Assembly: GCF_000701705.1 (NCBI RefSeq)
Contig: NZ_JNJP01000046.1
Coordinates: 1-32,529, forward strand
Reading direction: 5' to 3'
DNA from: Bilophila wadsworthia ATCC 49260
GTDB taxonomy: Bacteria > Desulfobacterota > Desulfovibrionia > Desulfovibrionales > Desulfovibrionaceae
Length of the DNA: 32,529 bases
Shown here one piece after another: positions 15,379-24,664 of the stretch (positions are counted from its first letter, which is position 1; every line of letters begins with the position of its first letter). A model generated the notes under the pieces. The model had not been told where the DNA came from. It searched no databases and saw only the letters and a program-made list of their open reading frames with translations. A program made the position numbers and the translations under genes.

Positions 15379-16833
15379 ATGGCCGGATATTTCATTCTCT
15401 CCACCCGGAAGGGGGATTACCGCGCACTGGCGTTCCAGGGCTCGCAGGTCTATGCCTGCCACGCCCAGCTGAGCGGGCTGCTGCGGACCCATCTCGGGGA
15501 AGCCCACGCCCGTCTGCTGGCCGAGCCGCTCATGGACCCGCAGGGAACGGCGGTGGACTGGTACACGTCGGGCCCCGTGCAGCCCCTCGCCGAGCTTCCC
15601 GCAGAAACGCAGGAAGCCGTTAAAACGCGGTTGCAGGGCCTCCTTTCGGATATTGAAGAGCTGGCCGCCAGCCTTCAGACGGACAGCGATCCCTATAAAA
15701 GCCTGTGCGGCACCATGCTGCATCTGGCTACCCGTTTTCCCACGCCGGAATGCCTGTACGCCTCTCTCCCCTCGGGCGAGCCCGCAAGCCCGCCGCAACC
15801 CGTGCTGGTCTGCTGGGGCATGACCCTTTCTTCCTCCACGGCGCAGGAAGGCATCTATGCAATGGGAGCCACGCCGTTCTCCCCCGAGCCGCAAACGCCT
15901 CTCGCCAGCGGCGCATCCGGCGATCCGGATCGCATCGTCCGCGAAGGCGAAGTGACGGAACGCCCCATCGTCGCCCCGCTCCCGCCCACGGTTGTGGTGG
16001 AAGGCGAGCCGTGGTGGAAAAAGCTCCTCATGCTCCTGCTCGGCCTGCTCCTCGCACTGTTGCTGTTCTGGGGCCTGCACTTCCTCTTCCCGTGGGTTCC
16101 TCCCCTCCCCCTGCCCGCAGGGTGCGCGAGGACGCCCGCCGTTGAAACCCCTCAGCCTGCCGTGCAGCCAGCGGACCCCGCCGGCCTGTCCGAAGCGGAT
16201 TTGACGGCTTTGCGCGCCGAACTCGAAGTTTTGCGCCAAGCGGCCCAGAAGCGCGCCGAAGCCTGCCAGCCCCCCGCGCCGCCAGCCGTCGAGGAACCCA
16301 AAGTGGAAACGCCCGCCGAGCCGCCCAAGGATCTGGGCGATCTGCTCGGCGATCTGACCACCATTCCCAAGGAGGAGCCCAAACCGGAACCCAAGAAAGA
16401 ACAGCCCGCGCCGAAGAAGGAAGAGCCCAAGCCGGAACCGCCCAAGGAAACCCCGAAGAAGGGCGATCCCATGAAGTTGCCGGACAAGGACGACAAGTCG
16501 ATGGACTTCCTCGACGGCTGCTGGAACTGCCGCACCGGGCTTTCGGACACGCGGGGCAACCCGATCAAGGTCCGCTTCTGCTTCGGCAAGAACGGCAAGG
16601 GGCAGATCACCATCATCGACCGCCAGGGCAAGACCTACACGGGCCGGGCCGACGCGCAGATGCAGAACGGCAGGCTGCACATCGACACCGGAGACGCCAC
16701 CAGCCGCAATTCACGGGGCAGTTTCAACGGCCTCCGCATCGATTGCAGCCCCGGCGCGGGCAACGACGCCATGTGCTACGGCCGCAACAAGGGCGACAAC
16801 TCCCCGTGGAGCGCGAAGTTTTTCAGGGATTAG
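15379..16833 (+). CDS. SrfA-like single-pass membrane protein with Cys-containing periplasmic domain
   Basis: 484 residues. The N-terminal domain (1-180) carries LLAEPLMDPQG, VDWYTSGPVQPL and PVLVCWGM, in step with the same blocks of the preceding protease. WWKK (212-215) precedes one membrane helix (about 216-237), so the C-terminal half is periplasmic. A short coiled stretch (ADLTALRAELEVLRQAAQKR) leads to a Pro/Lys/Glu stalk (about 325-372) and then a beta-rich domain (about 376-484) beginning MDFLDGCWNCRTGLSD, with five cysteines including one CxxC. The order SrfA-like domain, helix, stalk and GCW...C domain matches what I recall of SrfA, a protein whose gene is SsrB-regulated in Salmonella. 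AAGGA precedes the ATG by nine bases. A hairpin repeat follows at once. Confidence 0.75.
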   Translation: MAGYFILSTRKGDYRALAFQGSQVYACHAQLSGLLRTHLGEAHARLLAEPLMDPQGTAVDWYTSGPVQPLAELPAETQEAVKTRLQGLLSDIEELAASLQTDSDPYKSLCGTMLHLATRFPTPECLYASLPSGEPASPPQPVLVCWGMTLSSSTAQEGIYAMGATPFSPEPQTPLASGASGDPDRIVREGEVTERPIVAPLPPTVVVEGEPWWKKLLMLLLGLLLALLLFWGLHFLFPWVPPLPLPAGCARTPAVETPQPAVQPADPAGLSEADLTALRAELEVLRQAAQKRAEACQPPAPPAVEEPKVETPAEPPKDLGDLLGDLTTIPKEEPKPEPKKEQPAPKKEEPKPEPPKETPKKGDPMKLPDKDDKSMDFLDGCWNCRTGLSDTRGNPIKVRFCFGKNGKGQITIIDRQGKTYTGRADAQMQNGRLHIDTGDATSRNSRGSFNGLRIDCSPGAGNDAMCYGRNKGDNSPWSAKFFRD

Positions 16834-16846
16834 ACGGCACAAAGGC

Positions 16847-16973
16847 ATTGGGGAAGGGAGGGAAAAGCTTTTCTGAAGAAAAGCTTTTCCCTCCCTTCCC
16901 CAAACCCCATCCCTCCTTTTCCAAAGACTTTTGTGTTTATTGAATCCATATTCCCAGCGTTCCCTGAGAAAAG
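16847..16973 (+). repeat. Dispersed polypurine hairpin repeat behind the SrfA-like gene (copy 5)
   Basis: A perfect inverted repeat of 25-base arms (16850-16874 with 16877-16901) around GA is followed by CCCCAAACCCCATCCCTCC and the type A tail AAAGACTTTTGTGTTTATTG and AATCCATATTCCCAGCG. It begins 14 bases past the stop and points the same way as the gene. It is the best preserved copy in the window. Confidence 0.88.
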
Positions 16974-17238
16974 TTTCATTGAAAGGCTGGGTACAAAGAA
17001 TGAAGGGCCGCCCATTTCTCAGCGCAACAGGTTGCCATTCCGGGACGCATAGGAGAAACTTTTACGGCGCGGCTCCGGGATACGGACGCCACGCGGACAT
17101 TTTTTCATACCGCCCTGCCCGCCGTCGGCTTCCGAAAGCCTTTTTGGGGAACGCGGTGAAGTTTCGAGAGGGCGGTAAGGGGAAAGGTGGGGGATGTTCC
17201 GCTTTCCCCGGAAAGATTCCCCTTCTCGCCCCCATTTG
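16974..17238. other. Gene-free leader upstream of srfB
   Basis: About 265 bases between the repeat and the srfB ribosome site with no open frame I can support. It contains GGTTGCCATTCCGGGACGCAT, which is loosely like TTGCCGTTCCACGACATG in the srfB-srfC spacer, and a G-rich run GGGGAAAGGTGGGGG near 17178. It may carry the srfB promoter or an RNA leader; I see no clear -35/-10 pair. Confidence 0.4.
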
Positions 17239-17250
17239 TAAGGACTCCCT

Positions 17251-20200
17251 ATGAACTACACGTCAGCAGTGAGCATCATACCGGGCGGCTGCCCGCAGTT
17301 TCTGGATTGCCGCCTCGACGCGAAGAGCCTCGGCAGGTTCTGGGCGTATTTCCGTGAAATCCCGCAAACCGGGGAATCGGCCATCGCCTCGGCCCGCAGG
17401 CAAGTGGAGCTCGTCCCCGTGCCGCTGGACGACACCGGGCAGCCCGGCGACTACGACTACAAGATCGACGCGAACCGGGCTCTTGAAGCGTTCACGGGGC
17501 GCTGGGTTCCCGTGCCCTTCCTGCGGCTCTCCAACGAGCAATGGAAGGACGGCGCGTTCAAATGCGAAAAGGGGCCGAGCAACTGGGCCCGCCTGCACGT
17601 CAGCCGCGAGGATTCCGATGGCGCTTACCGCCTGACCTTCCTGTTCGATACGACCATTGAGGAACGCGAACAGCCCACGGGCCAGTATTTCGCCCTGTGC
17701 GACGACGACGTGGCGGAGAACGCCCGTTTCGCCCTTTCGCCCAAAAGCCGCGACAACGCGTGGTTCCTCAATACGCTGTGGGTCGACGAATGGATCGCCG
17801 AAATCTACGATGCCCACCAGACCGCGCGCCACAACGGGCGGACCACATGGCGCGAGAATACGCCGTTCATCATGGAGCACCTCGCCACGTACCTGACGCT
17901 CCTTGAGGCGCTCGCCGCAAGCGGAACCGTCCCCACCGTGCGCGTGGTGGACCCCGCCCACCTGACGCCCGTGGACGTGGATCTCGTGCTCGATCTCGGC
18001 AACTCCCGCTCCACCGGGATGCTCGTGGAAACCCTCCCCCAGCGCCAGACCAACCTGAACGACAGCTACCTGCTCCAGATCCGGGATCTGAGCCAGCCGG
18101 ATCGCACCTATACCGGCCCCTTCGCCACGCGCATCGAGTTCGCGGAAGCCACCTTCGGCAATCCGCGCCTGAGCGCCCGCTCCGGCCGCAGCACCCCGGC
18201 CTTTGTCTGGCCCTCGGTGGTACGCGTCGGCCCCGAAGCCGCCCGGCTCGCCCAGCATTCCGTGGGCGCGGAAGGCAATACCGGCATGTCCAGCCCCAAA
18301 CGCTACCTGTGGGACGAGTCCCCCCGCGCCCAGCAATGGCGCTTCAACGCGTGGGGCACAGGCTCCGAGTTGGAGCCGCCCGTCACCCGGGGCGTGTTCA
18401 TCCAGCAGATCAACCGCGAAGGCACGCCGTTGTGCTGCTTCGACGATCCGGGCCTCTCCCCGCGCCCCAAAATCCTGCGCACCCAGCAGCCCGAAGTGGC
18501 GTTCGAGGCCCATTTCACCCGCAGCTCGACCATGATGTTCCTCCTCAGCGAGATCATCATGCACGCGCTCGCCACCATCAACTCCCCGGCCCAGCGCGGC
18601 GAACGCGAACAGCCCGACGTGCCCCGCCGCCTCAAGCGGATCATCTTCACCGTGCCGAGCGCCATGCCCATCGCCGAACAGCGGATCTACCGCCGCTGGG
18701 TGACGTGGGCAGTGCGCATGATTTGGGAAACCCTCGGATGGGGGCAGTGGTATACGACCAAACAGGGGATGCGGGACACCCGCCCGGACTACCGGGTCAG
18801 CCCTGAGGTCCGTTGCAGCTGGGATGAGGCCACCTGCACCCAGCTCGTCTACCTCTACAACGAGATCACCGAAAAGTTTCAGGGCGACGCCCGCCACTTC
18901 TTCGCGCTCATGGGCCGCAAACGCGGCGCGGACGCGCCCTCCCTGCGCATCGCCAACGTGGACATCGGCGGCGGAACCATCGATCTGAGCATCACCACCT
19001 TCGCCGTCACCGGGGATGAGGCCACCGCCGCCCGCATCAAGCCGCACATGGCATTCCGCGACGGCTTCAACATCGCGGGCGACGACGTGATCCGCGAGAT
19101 CGTCGAACAGCACGTCCTGCCCTGCATCGGTCAGGCCACGGGCCTTTCCGATCCCCGCAACCTCCTCGGCCAGCTTTTCGGGCGGGATACCGTGGGCGGC
19201 TCGCAGCGCAACAGGGCCCTGCGCACCCAGTTCGCCCGCCAGATCGCCGGCCCGGTCGTCACCAGGATGCTTGAAGGCTACGAACAGGCGGATCTGCTCG
19301 TGGGCGGCGTGCAGGAACGCAAGCTGTCCGCGTTCTTCCGGCCCGAGCACGCCCCGCAGGAATCCGATCACGCGTCTCCCGAAACGGAAGGCCTGCCGGA
19401 ACAGCCTTCCGCCGCGCTCATCCAGTACATCAACGAGACCGTGGAGCGCCAGACCGGAAAGCCGTTCAGCCTCATGGATGTGGGCCTGCGCATCGATCCA
19501 CGGGCCATCGATCGGACCATCCGCAACACGCTCGGCCAGATCCTCGCCAACCTGTGCGAGGTCATCCACGCCTACAACTGCGACCTGCTCCTGCTCACCG
19601 GGCGGCCTTCCAAATGGCACGCGATCATTTCCAGTTTCTTCGCCAAGCTCCCCGTCCCGGCGGACCGCATCATCCCCATGCGCGATTTCCGGGTGGGAAG
19701 CTGGTACCCCTTTGCCGACAACCGGGGCGAGATCACCGATCCCAAGACGACCGTGGTGGTCGGGGCCATCCTCTGCGCCCTGTCCGAAGGCCATCTCGAA
19801 GGCTTTTCCTTTGATACGGGATCGCTGTTCCTCAAGTCCACGGCCCGGTTCATCGGCGCGATGGACGCGGGCGGCCAGATCCGGCAGGCGCAGGTCTGGT
19901 TCGAAGCGGATACGGACAATCCCTCCGGCGGCGAGCTGCACAAGGCCATCCAATTCTCCGGCCCAATCCCCATCGGCTTCCGGCAGATTGAGGCCGAGCG
20001 CTGGACGACCACCCGCTTCTACATGATGGATTTCGCCTCGCCCGCCGCGCGGAACAACGCCCGGAACCGTCTGCCCTATACGGTGAAGCTCGCCTTCACG
20101 GTGGCGGATCTTGCGGACGCGCCCAACGCGGCGTCACGGGACGAGGGGGAACTCGCCGTCAATGAAATTGAAGCCGTGGACGGCACCCCGGTCAATCCCC

Positions 20201-20280
20201 GCGACCTCGAAATCCGTCTTCAGACCCTCCCCGCCGACGAGGGCTACTGGCTTGATACGGGCGTCTTTAACATTTTGTAG
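17251..20280 (+). CDS. srfB: SrfB: actin/Hsp70-fold ATPase-like protein
   Basis: 1009 residues, close to the size I recall for the SrfB family (Pfam SrfB), named in Salmonella as an SsrB-regulated virulence factor. The actin/Hsp70 nucleotide motifs are in order: phosphate-1 LDLGNSRSTGML (D248-S254), phosphate-2 VDIGGGTIDLS (D571-D578) and an adenosine-type motif LLTGRPSKW (783-788). No signal peptide or membrane helix is visible, so it should be cytoplasmic. It probably acts as an ATP-driven switch or scaffold with SrfC and with the cytosolic parts of the SrfA-like proteins. Its biochemical role is not established. AAGGA lies six bases before the ATG. A 399-base gap separates it from srfC. 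Confidence 0.9.
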   Translation: MNYTSAVSIIPGGCPQFLDCRLDAKSLGRFWAYFREIPQTGESAIASARRQVELVPVPLDDTGQPGDYDYKIDANRALEAFTGRWVPVPFLRLSNEQWKDGAFKCEKGPSNWARLHVSREDSDGAYRLTFLFDTTIEEREQPTGQYFALCDDDVAENARFALSPKSRDNAWFLNTLWVDEWIAEIYDAHQTARHNGRTTWRENTPFIMEHLATYLTLLEALAASGTVPTVRVVDPAHLTPVDVDLVLDLGNSRSTGMLVETLPQRQTNLNDSYLLQIRDLSQPDRTYTGPFATRIEFAEATFGNPRLSARSGRSTPAFVWPSVVRVGPEAARLAQHSVGAEGNTGMSSPKRYLWDESPRAQQWRFNAWGTGSELEPPVTRGVFIQQINREGTPLCCFDDPGLSPRPKILRTQQPEVAFEAHFTRSSTMMFLLSEIIMHALATINSPAQRGEREQPDVPRRLKRIIFTVPSAMPIAEQRIYRRWVTWAVRMIWETLGWGQWYTTKQGMRDTRPDYRVSPEVRCSWDEATCTQLVYLYNEITEKFQGDARHFFALMGRKRGADAPSLRIANVDIGGGTIDLSITTFAVTGDEATAARIKPHMAFRDGFNIAGDDVIREIVEQHVLPCIGQATGLSDPRNLLGQLFGRDTVGGSQRNRALRTQFARQIAGPVVTRMLEGYEQADLLVGGVQERKLSAFFRPEHAPQESDHASPETEGLPEQPSAALIQYINETVERQTGKPFSLMDVGLRIDPRAIDRTIRNTLGQILANLCEVIHAYNCDLLLLTGRPSKWHAIISSFFAKLPVPADRIIPMRDFRVGSWYPFADNRGEITDPKTTVVVGAILCALSEGHLEGFSFDTGSLFLKSTARFIGAMDAGGQIRQAQVWFEADTDNPSGGELHKAIQFSGPIPIGFRQIEAERWTTTRFYMMDFASPAARNNARNRLPYTVKLAFTVADLADAPNAASRDEGELAVNEIEAVDGTPVNPRDLEIRLQTLPADEGYWLDTGVFNIL

Positions 20281-20663
20281 AAAGGCGGAAGACTGGAGGG
20301 GGCGGGAAACGGTTGTGGAGCCGCGGCGGACTGTCTCTTGGCAAAGTTTCCCGGTTTCGCATGAAAAACAACCGGAGCCGCAGAGGATTGTTCCCTGACG
20401 GAAGCCTCCGGTTCCGCGTGAAGAAAAACAAGGGGCGGCCTCTTGCCGTTCCACGACATGAAAAAGGGGCACGACTGACTCGCTCGGAACGGCGGCACAG
20501 TGTTTTGCGCTGAAAAAGCGAAGGGTTTCGGCATGAAGCACTGCGCCGCCACTCTGAGGGGGTCTGGGGGGAATTCGACCCAAAGGGCGGCGACGCCGAG
20601 ACCGTTGGGCGAGCTTGCGAGCCTTACGGGCATCGCACGCAGGGCGATTTTCCCCAGCCCGCC
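20281..20663. other. srfB-srfC spacer with degenerate internal repeats
   Basis: The spacer between srfB and srfC is 399 bases with no supported gene, unusually long inside an otherwise tight unit. Related pieces recur: CCGGTTTCGCATGAAAAACA (20351), CCGGTTCCGCGTGAAGAAAA (20408), GCCGTTCCACGACATGAAAA (20445) and GGGTTTCGGCATGAAGCAC (20523), mostly preceded by GAGCCGC- or GGCGGC-like stretches. The spacing is uneven, so this is neither a clean tandem repeat nor a CRISPR array. It may be an RNA structure, a processing region or repeat debris. Confidence 0.45.
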
Positions 20664-20679
20664 GGGAGGCATTCCTCTT

Positions 20680-23334
20680 ATGACCATAGACGATCAAAAA
20701 CTTGTCGAACAGTGCGAAGCGGGCATCAAAACGCTCGTCGGCGTTGACGAATGGGTCAGGGCAAACCCGCAGGCCGCAGGCTCCTCCGGCGAGGCGCTCC
20801 TGCGCGAGAGCAACCGGCTCGCCCGTGCCCTGCGCAAGGAAGCCGCCACCGCCGCGCGGAAAATGTGCGTGGGCGTGTTCGGCCCGAGCCAGTCCGGAAA
20901 GTCCTACCTCATCTCGGCGCTGGCGCAGGATGCCGACGGCTCGCTGCTTACGGCACTCGGCGACGAATCCGCCGATTTCATTCAGGACATCAACCCGGCG
21001 GGCGGCAAGGAGTCCACGGGCCTCGTCACGCGCTTCACCCTGACGCCGAGCGGCGCCCCGGCCATGTTTCCCGTGAAACTGCGCCTGCTGTCCGAATTGG
21101 ATATCGTCAAAATCCTGACGAATACCTACTACGCCGACTGCCGCCACCTCACCCCGCCCGACGAGGACGCCCTCGCCGCCCGCGTGGACGCACTGGCGAA
21201 AAAGGCCAAAGGCGAACCGTGGCGGGCCTCCTTCAGCGAAGACGATATGATAGACCTGAAGGAATACGTCACCCGGAATTTCCGGGCCACCGCCGTGGTC
21301 CAGAGGCTTGAGCACCTGTACTGGCCCAAGGCCATCCACGCCGCCGGACGCCTCGCACCCGAAGATCGCGCCGCGCTGTTCGAAATCCTGTGGGACGAGG
21401 CCAAACCGTTTACGGCGCTCTACCTGCGCCTGAGCGGGGTGCTCGACGCGCTCGGCTATCCCGATGAGGCGTTTTGCGGCAAGGAAGCCCTGCTCCCCCG
21501 CGAAACCAGCATCATCGACGTGGAAACGCTGCGCGGCCTTGGAGAGACAGAGGGCGCGGACAGCCTCGAATTGGTCACGAAGGACGGACGCCGGGTCGCG
21601 GCGGGCCGATCTGAAATCGCCGCGCTCACGGCGGAACTGGCCATCACCATGCGCCACAAGCCGGACGATTTTTTCGAACACACCGACCTGCTCGACTTCC
21701 CCGGCTACCGCTCGCGCCTCAAGACCGACGACGTGGCCCGCGAACTCGCCAAGCCCGATCAAATCCGCCAGTTCTTCCTGCGCGGCAAGGTGGCCTACCT
21801 CTTCGAGCGCTACAAGACCGATCTCGAACTGACCAGTATGCTCCTGTGCATCGGCCCGAGCAATCAGGAAGTGCAGGATCTGCCCGCCGTCATCAACGAC
21901 TGGGTGTCCGACGCCGCAGGAAAGACGCCCGAACTCAGGCAGGGCCGACACACCACGCTGTTCCTCGTGCTCACCAAGTTCGACATGGAATTCGAGAAGA
22001 AAAAAGGCGCGGTGGACGACGAAACCCGCTGGTCCAACCGCCTGCACGCCTCGCTCCTCGACTTTTTTGGCAAACAGCATGACTGGCCCGAACAGTGGAC
22101 GCCCGACCAGCCGTTCAACAATACCTACTGGCTCCGCAATCCCAAATTCCGCTGGGAAGCGGTCATTGCGTTCGACGGCGACCGCGAAACCGGCATCCGT
22201 CCCGAACAGGAAGCCTATGTGTCGGACATGAAGGCCAAGTTCCTGAATACGCCCGAAGTGCGCCGCCATTTTGCCGATCCCGAAGCCGCATGGAACGCCG
22301 CGTTCACTCTCAACGACGGCGGCGTGGCCTTCCTGCGCCGCCAGCTGCGCCCGGTATGCGATCCGGCGATCAAGCGGCGTCAGGTCGCGGACCGCGTGGC
22401 CGACAACCTGCGCCCCTTCGTCGAGCACCTGCGCCGCTTCCACCGCATCGACGACAAGGCCGCCCTGCGCGAGCAGCAGCGCCAGCTCGGTATGCGTCTG
22501 GCCCGCAGCCTCGCCCTTACGGCCCAGAACCAGCGGTTTGGGGAGCTGCTCCGGGCCATGCTCATGCGGGATCACGAACTGTACGCCCTCTATTATCAGG
22601 TCGAAAACCGACTCATGCGCGAGAACGAACAGGCTCCCGTGCCGCAGCCGAGCGTGGGCAGCGCCGCCAGCGCGCAGGACATCATGGACGACCTGTTCGG
22701 CGACATGGCCCCGCCGGTGCCCGCCTCCGCCGAGACGCCCGAAGCCGCCCCGCAGCCGCTGGACGAGGCGGGCGCGTTCGCGGAACTCGTCGTCGGCGCG
22801 TGGATCGAACAGCTCAACGCCCTCGCCGCCGATCCCGTCCGCCAACGGTACTTCGGCCTTGAAGCCGAAGATTTCGGGCAGCTTGTCCATGAGATCATCC
22901 AGGGCATGTCCCGCCTCGGCCTCGAAAAAGACATGGCGCAGGCCGTGCGCGACGTGTCCGGCTACCGCAATATCCGGCGCGACAAGCTCATCTGGCGGCA
23001 GGCCAGCATGGCCGCCTATTGCATCAGCGCCTTCGTGGACTGGCTCGGCTTCAACCCCGCGTCCGTCCCCGAGGCCAAGCGCACCATCCAGCTTGCCGGG
23101 CGCACCCGTACCCTCTTCGGGCAACAGCCCGATCCGGAAGGGTATCCCGCCCTTGCCGCCGAACCCCTTGCATTTGACAGGCAATACTATACCGATTGGC
23201 TGGCGGCGCTTATGCACCTCATCGAAGGCAACGCAGACTACGAAGGCGGGCAGACTTTCGATCCGGAGCAGAACGCCCGCCTCGGACGACTCATCAACAA
23301 CCTGAACCCTTCCGTTTTCACGCAGGACAACTGA
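20680..23334 (+). CDS. srfC: SrfC: P-loop GTPase-like putative virulence factor
   Basis: 884 residues of the SrfC family (Pfam Virul_Fac). It has a P-loop VFGPSQSGKSYL (G68-S75), a G3/Walker B-like DLLDFPGYRS (D339-G342), and LVLTKFD (TKFD 432-435) as the G4 guanine-specificity motif. The predicted fold is therefore a large dynamin- or septin-like GTPase with long helical parts after residue 550. A flexible Pro/Ala-rich segment follows at about 650-700. There is no signal peptide, so it is cytoplasmic. I chose ATG at 20680, with GGGAGG ten bases upstream, over earlier in-frame codons in the repeat-like spacer. The next gene starts one base after its stop. With SrfB it would be the NTP-driven core of the cluster. 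Confidence 0.88.
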   Translation: MTIDDQKLVEQCEAGIKTLVGVDEWVRANPQAAGSSGEALLRESNRLARALRKEAATAARKMCVGVFGPSQSGKSYLISALAQDADGSLLTALGDESADFIQDINPAGGKESTGLVTRFTLTPSGAPAMFPVKLRLLSELDIVKILTNTYYADCRHLTPPDEDALAARVDALAKKAKGEPWRASFSEDDMIDLKEYVTRNFRATAVVQRLEHLYWPKAIHAAGRLAPEDRAALFEILWDEAKPFTALYLRLSGVLDALGYPDEAFCGKEALLPRETSIIDVETLRGLGETEGADSLELVTKDGRRVAAGRSEIAALTAELAITMRHKPDDFFEHTDLLDFPGYRSRLKTDDVARELAKPDQIRQFFLRGKVAYLFERYKTDLELTSMLLCIGPSNQEVQDLPAVINDWVSDAAGKTPELRQGRHTTLFLVLTKFDMEFEKKKGAVDDETRWSNRLHASLLDFFGKQHDWPEQWTPDQPFNNTYWLRNPKFRWEAVIAFDGDRETGIRPEQEAYVSDMKAKFLNTPEVRRHFADPEAAWNAAFTLNDGGVAFLRRQLRPVCDPAIKRRQVADRVADNLRPFVEHLRRFHRIDDKAALREQQRQLGMRLARSLALTAQNQRFGELLRAMLMRDHELYALYYQVENRLMRENEQAPVPQPSVGSAASAQDIMDDLFGDMAPPVPASAETPEAAPQPLDEAGAFAELVVGAWIEQLNALAADPVRQRYFGLEAEDFGQLVHEIIQGMSRLGLEKDMAQAVRDVSGYRNIRRDKLIWRQASMAAYCISAFVDWLGFNPASVPEAKRTIQLAGRTRTLFGQQPDPEGYPALAAEPLAFDRQYYTDWLAALMHLIEGNADYEGGQTFDPEQNARLGRLINNLNPSVFTQDN

Positions 23335-23335
23335 C

Positions 23336-24385
23336 ATGACGTTTCGCTGTGCACTCCGTTTCGAACCTGACAAGGCCAAGGGGCCGGGCTACGGCCTCAT
23401 TCTGGCCTCCTGCCCCGGTTTTTCCGCGGCTCCCAACACGCTTCTCTACATGATCAAGGATCCGTCCAACGGCATGAGCCTCGGCCCCAACGGCTGGCAG
23501 CCCGGCGACGCCCATCTCGTGCCCGACGCCGTCGCCCCCTCGGGCGAAATCCTGAGCCTGTCGGTAGGCCCCGCCGTTGTGGACAGCCTCGAATTGCAGG
23601 CCATTTATCAGGTGGTGCTGTTCACGGACGCCGAGCATGTATGGCAGGGAGGCCTCAGCATCAACCGGATCGTCTATTCGCGCGATCCGAGCCTCCTGCC
23701 CGATCTGGAGCTTGCCCCAAAAGCCGCGCCTTCCGCAGGGCGCGAGCCCCTGCCCATGCCGGAAATGGAAACCGGCCCAGCGCCAACGTCGCTCTCCTTC
23801 GATGGGAAACCCGGCTCGGCGGTCCCGGCCAGCGAACTGCTAAATCTGAAGGAACGCCCAAAAAGCTACAAAAGCCTTATCCTGAACATCATCTTTGCTA
23901 TCCTTACGGTAATTCTGCTTGCCGGGGCCGGATACTTCATCTATACGCGGGTCCTGCCCAAAACGGACACGACGCTGGAGGAAAAGCCCGCCGAAGTCCT
24001 GAAGCATGAGGCGGCGGATCTGCCCCCGGGTCAGGAAGCGCCCGTGAAATACGCCCCCGATGACATCAAGGGCCCCAAGGGGTTGCAGGTCGCCCGCGAC
24101 GCGCTCAAGCGCAAGGTGGAGCCGGACACGGCTATGGCCCTCGCGCAGCAGCTCTTCGCCGCTGCGGACGACGTCAAGGCGCAGGACGGCGCATTCCTGA
24201 TCGCCGACGAGCTCGCCAAGAAAGGCAATGCGCAGGCCCTGCTCATGCTCGGCGACTTCTATTCTCCGAAGCAGCCCCAGCGCGGGACCATCCAAAAGGA
24301 CACCGATATGGCCAACGACTGTTACAAGAAAGCCCTCGCAGCCGGAGCCGCCGAAGCCCAGCAGCGGCTGGATGCGTTGAAGTAG
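23336..24385 (+). CDS. Single-pass membrane protein with C-terminal Sel1-like repeat
   Basis: 349 residues. The N-terminal 130 residues look beta-rich (MTFRCALRFEPDKAKGPGYG and SVGPAVVDSLELQAIYQVV) and match no family I know. A Pro-rich linker leads to KERPKSYK and one membrane helix (about 181-203), which places the N-terminus inside and the C-terminus in the periplasm, the same topology as the two SrfA-like proteins. The C-terminal end has one Sel1/TPR-type repeat (QALLMLGDFYSPKQPQRG and MANDCYKKALAAGAAEAQQRL). AGGA precedes the ATG, and the start is one base after the srfC stop, so it is co-translated with srfC. It probably links the cytosolic NTPases to periplasmic partners. A hairpin repeat ends the unit. 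Confidence 0.75.
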   Translation: MTFRCALRFEPDKAKGPGYGLILASCPGFSAAPNTLLYMIKDPSNGMSLGPNGWQPGDAHLVPDAVAPSGEILSLSVGPAVVDSLELQAIYQVVLFTDAEHVWQGGLSINRIVYSRDPSLLPDLELAPKAAPSAGREPLPMPEMETGPAPTSLSFDGKPGSAVPASELLNLKERPKSYKSLILNIIFAILTVILLAGAGYFIYTRVLPKTDTTLEEKPAEVLKHEAADLPPGQEAPVKYAPDDIKGPKGLQVARDALKRKVEPDTAMALAQQLFAAADDVKAQDGAFLIADELAKKGNAQALLMLGDFYSPKQPQRGTIQKDTDMANDCYKKALAAGAAEAQQRLDALK

Positions 24386-24392
24386 AGAGAAT

Positions 24393-24512
24393 ATTGGGGA
24401 GGGGAAGGAAACCCTTTTTAAAAAAAGTTTTTCCTTCTCCTCCCCAAACCTGCCAGCGCGCAGTCCACCCCATCCTCTCCAAAGGCGTTTCTCAACGGGG
24501 CACATGGCGATC
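24393..24512 (+). repeat. Dispersed polypurine hairpin repeat behind the Sel1 gene (copy 6)
   Basis: ATTGGGGAGGGGAAGG opens an imperfect stem (24396-24445) with A/T-rich centre. It is followed by CCCCAAAC, a G+C insertion (CTGCCAGCGCGCAGTCCA), CCCCATCCTCTCC and AAAGGCGTTTCTCAACGGGG. The insertion and tail match copy 3 better than the type A copies. It begins eight bases after the stop and points the same way as the gene. The following 150 bases up to the next gene show no clear promoter. Confidence 0.75.
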
Positions 24513-24664
24513 ACGTGAGCGCGGCAGCCTTCACCTTGGCGGCAGTTTTCCGAAGACGCCTCCTTTCCTTCAATGCCAGACGCCTTTTACTGCAAAAAGT
24601 CTTCTCGTTAGCCGGGGGCGTCATGCCTCAGCCTCCGAACGCATTATCCCGACAGGAGAATCCC

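Noticed and set aside
17263..19953. Open frame of nearly 900 codons on the minus strand, opposite srfB
   Set aside because: Its composition (runs of Gly, Ala, Asp, His, Val) is typical of an antisense shadow; srfB on the plus strand has clear ATPase motifs.
20340..20545. CRISPR-like array in the srfB-srfC spacer
   Set aside because: The repeated pieces differ in sequence and spacing, there are no uniform spacers, and no cas genes are present.
20134..23379. Open frame of over 1000 codons on the minus strand, opposite srfC
   Set aside because: It mirrors srfC codon for codon, as G+C-rich genes often do; it spans the repeat-filled spacer, has no ribosome site and no recognisable protein motif.
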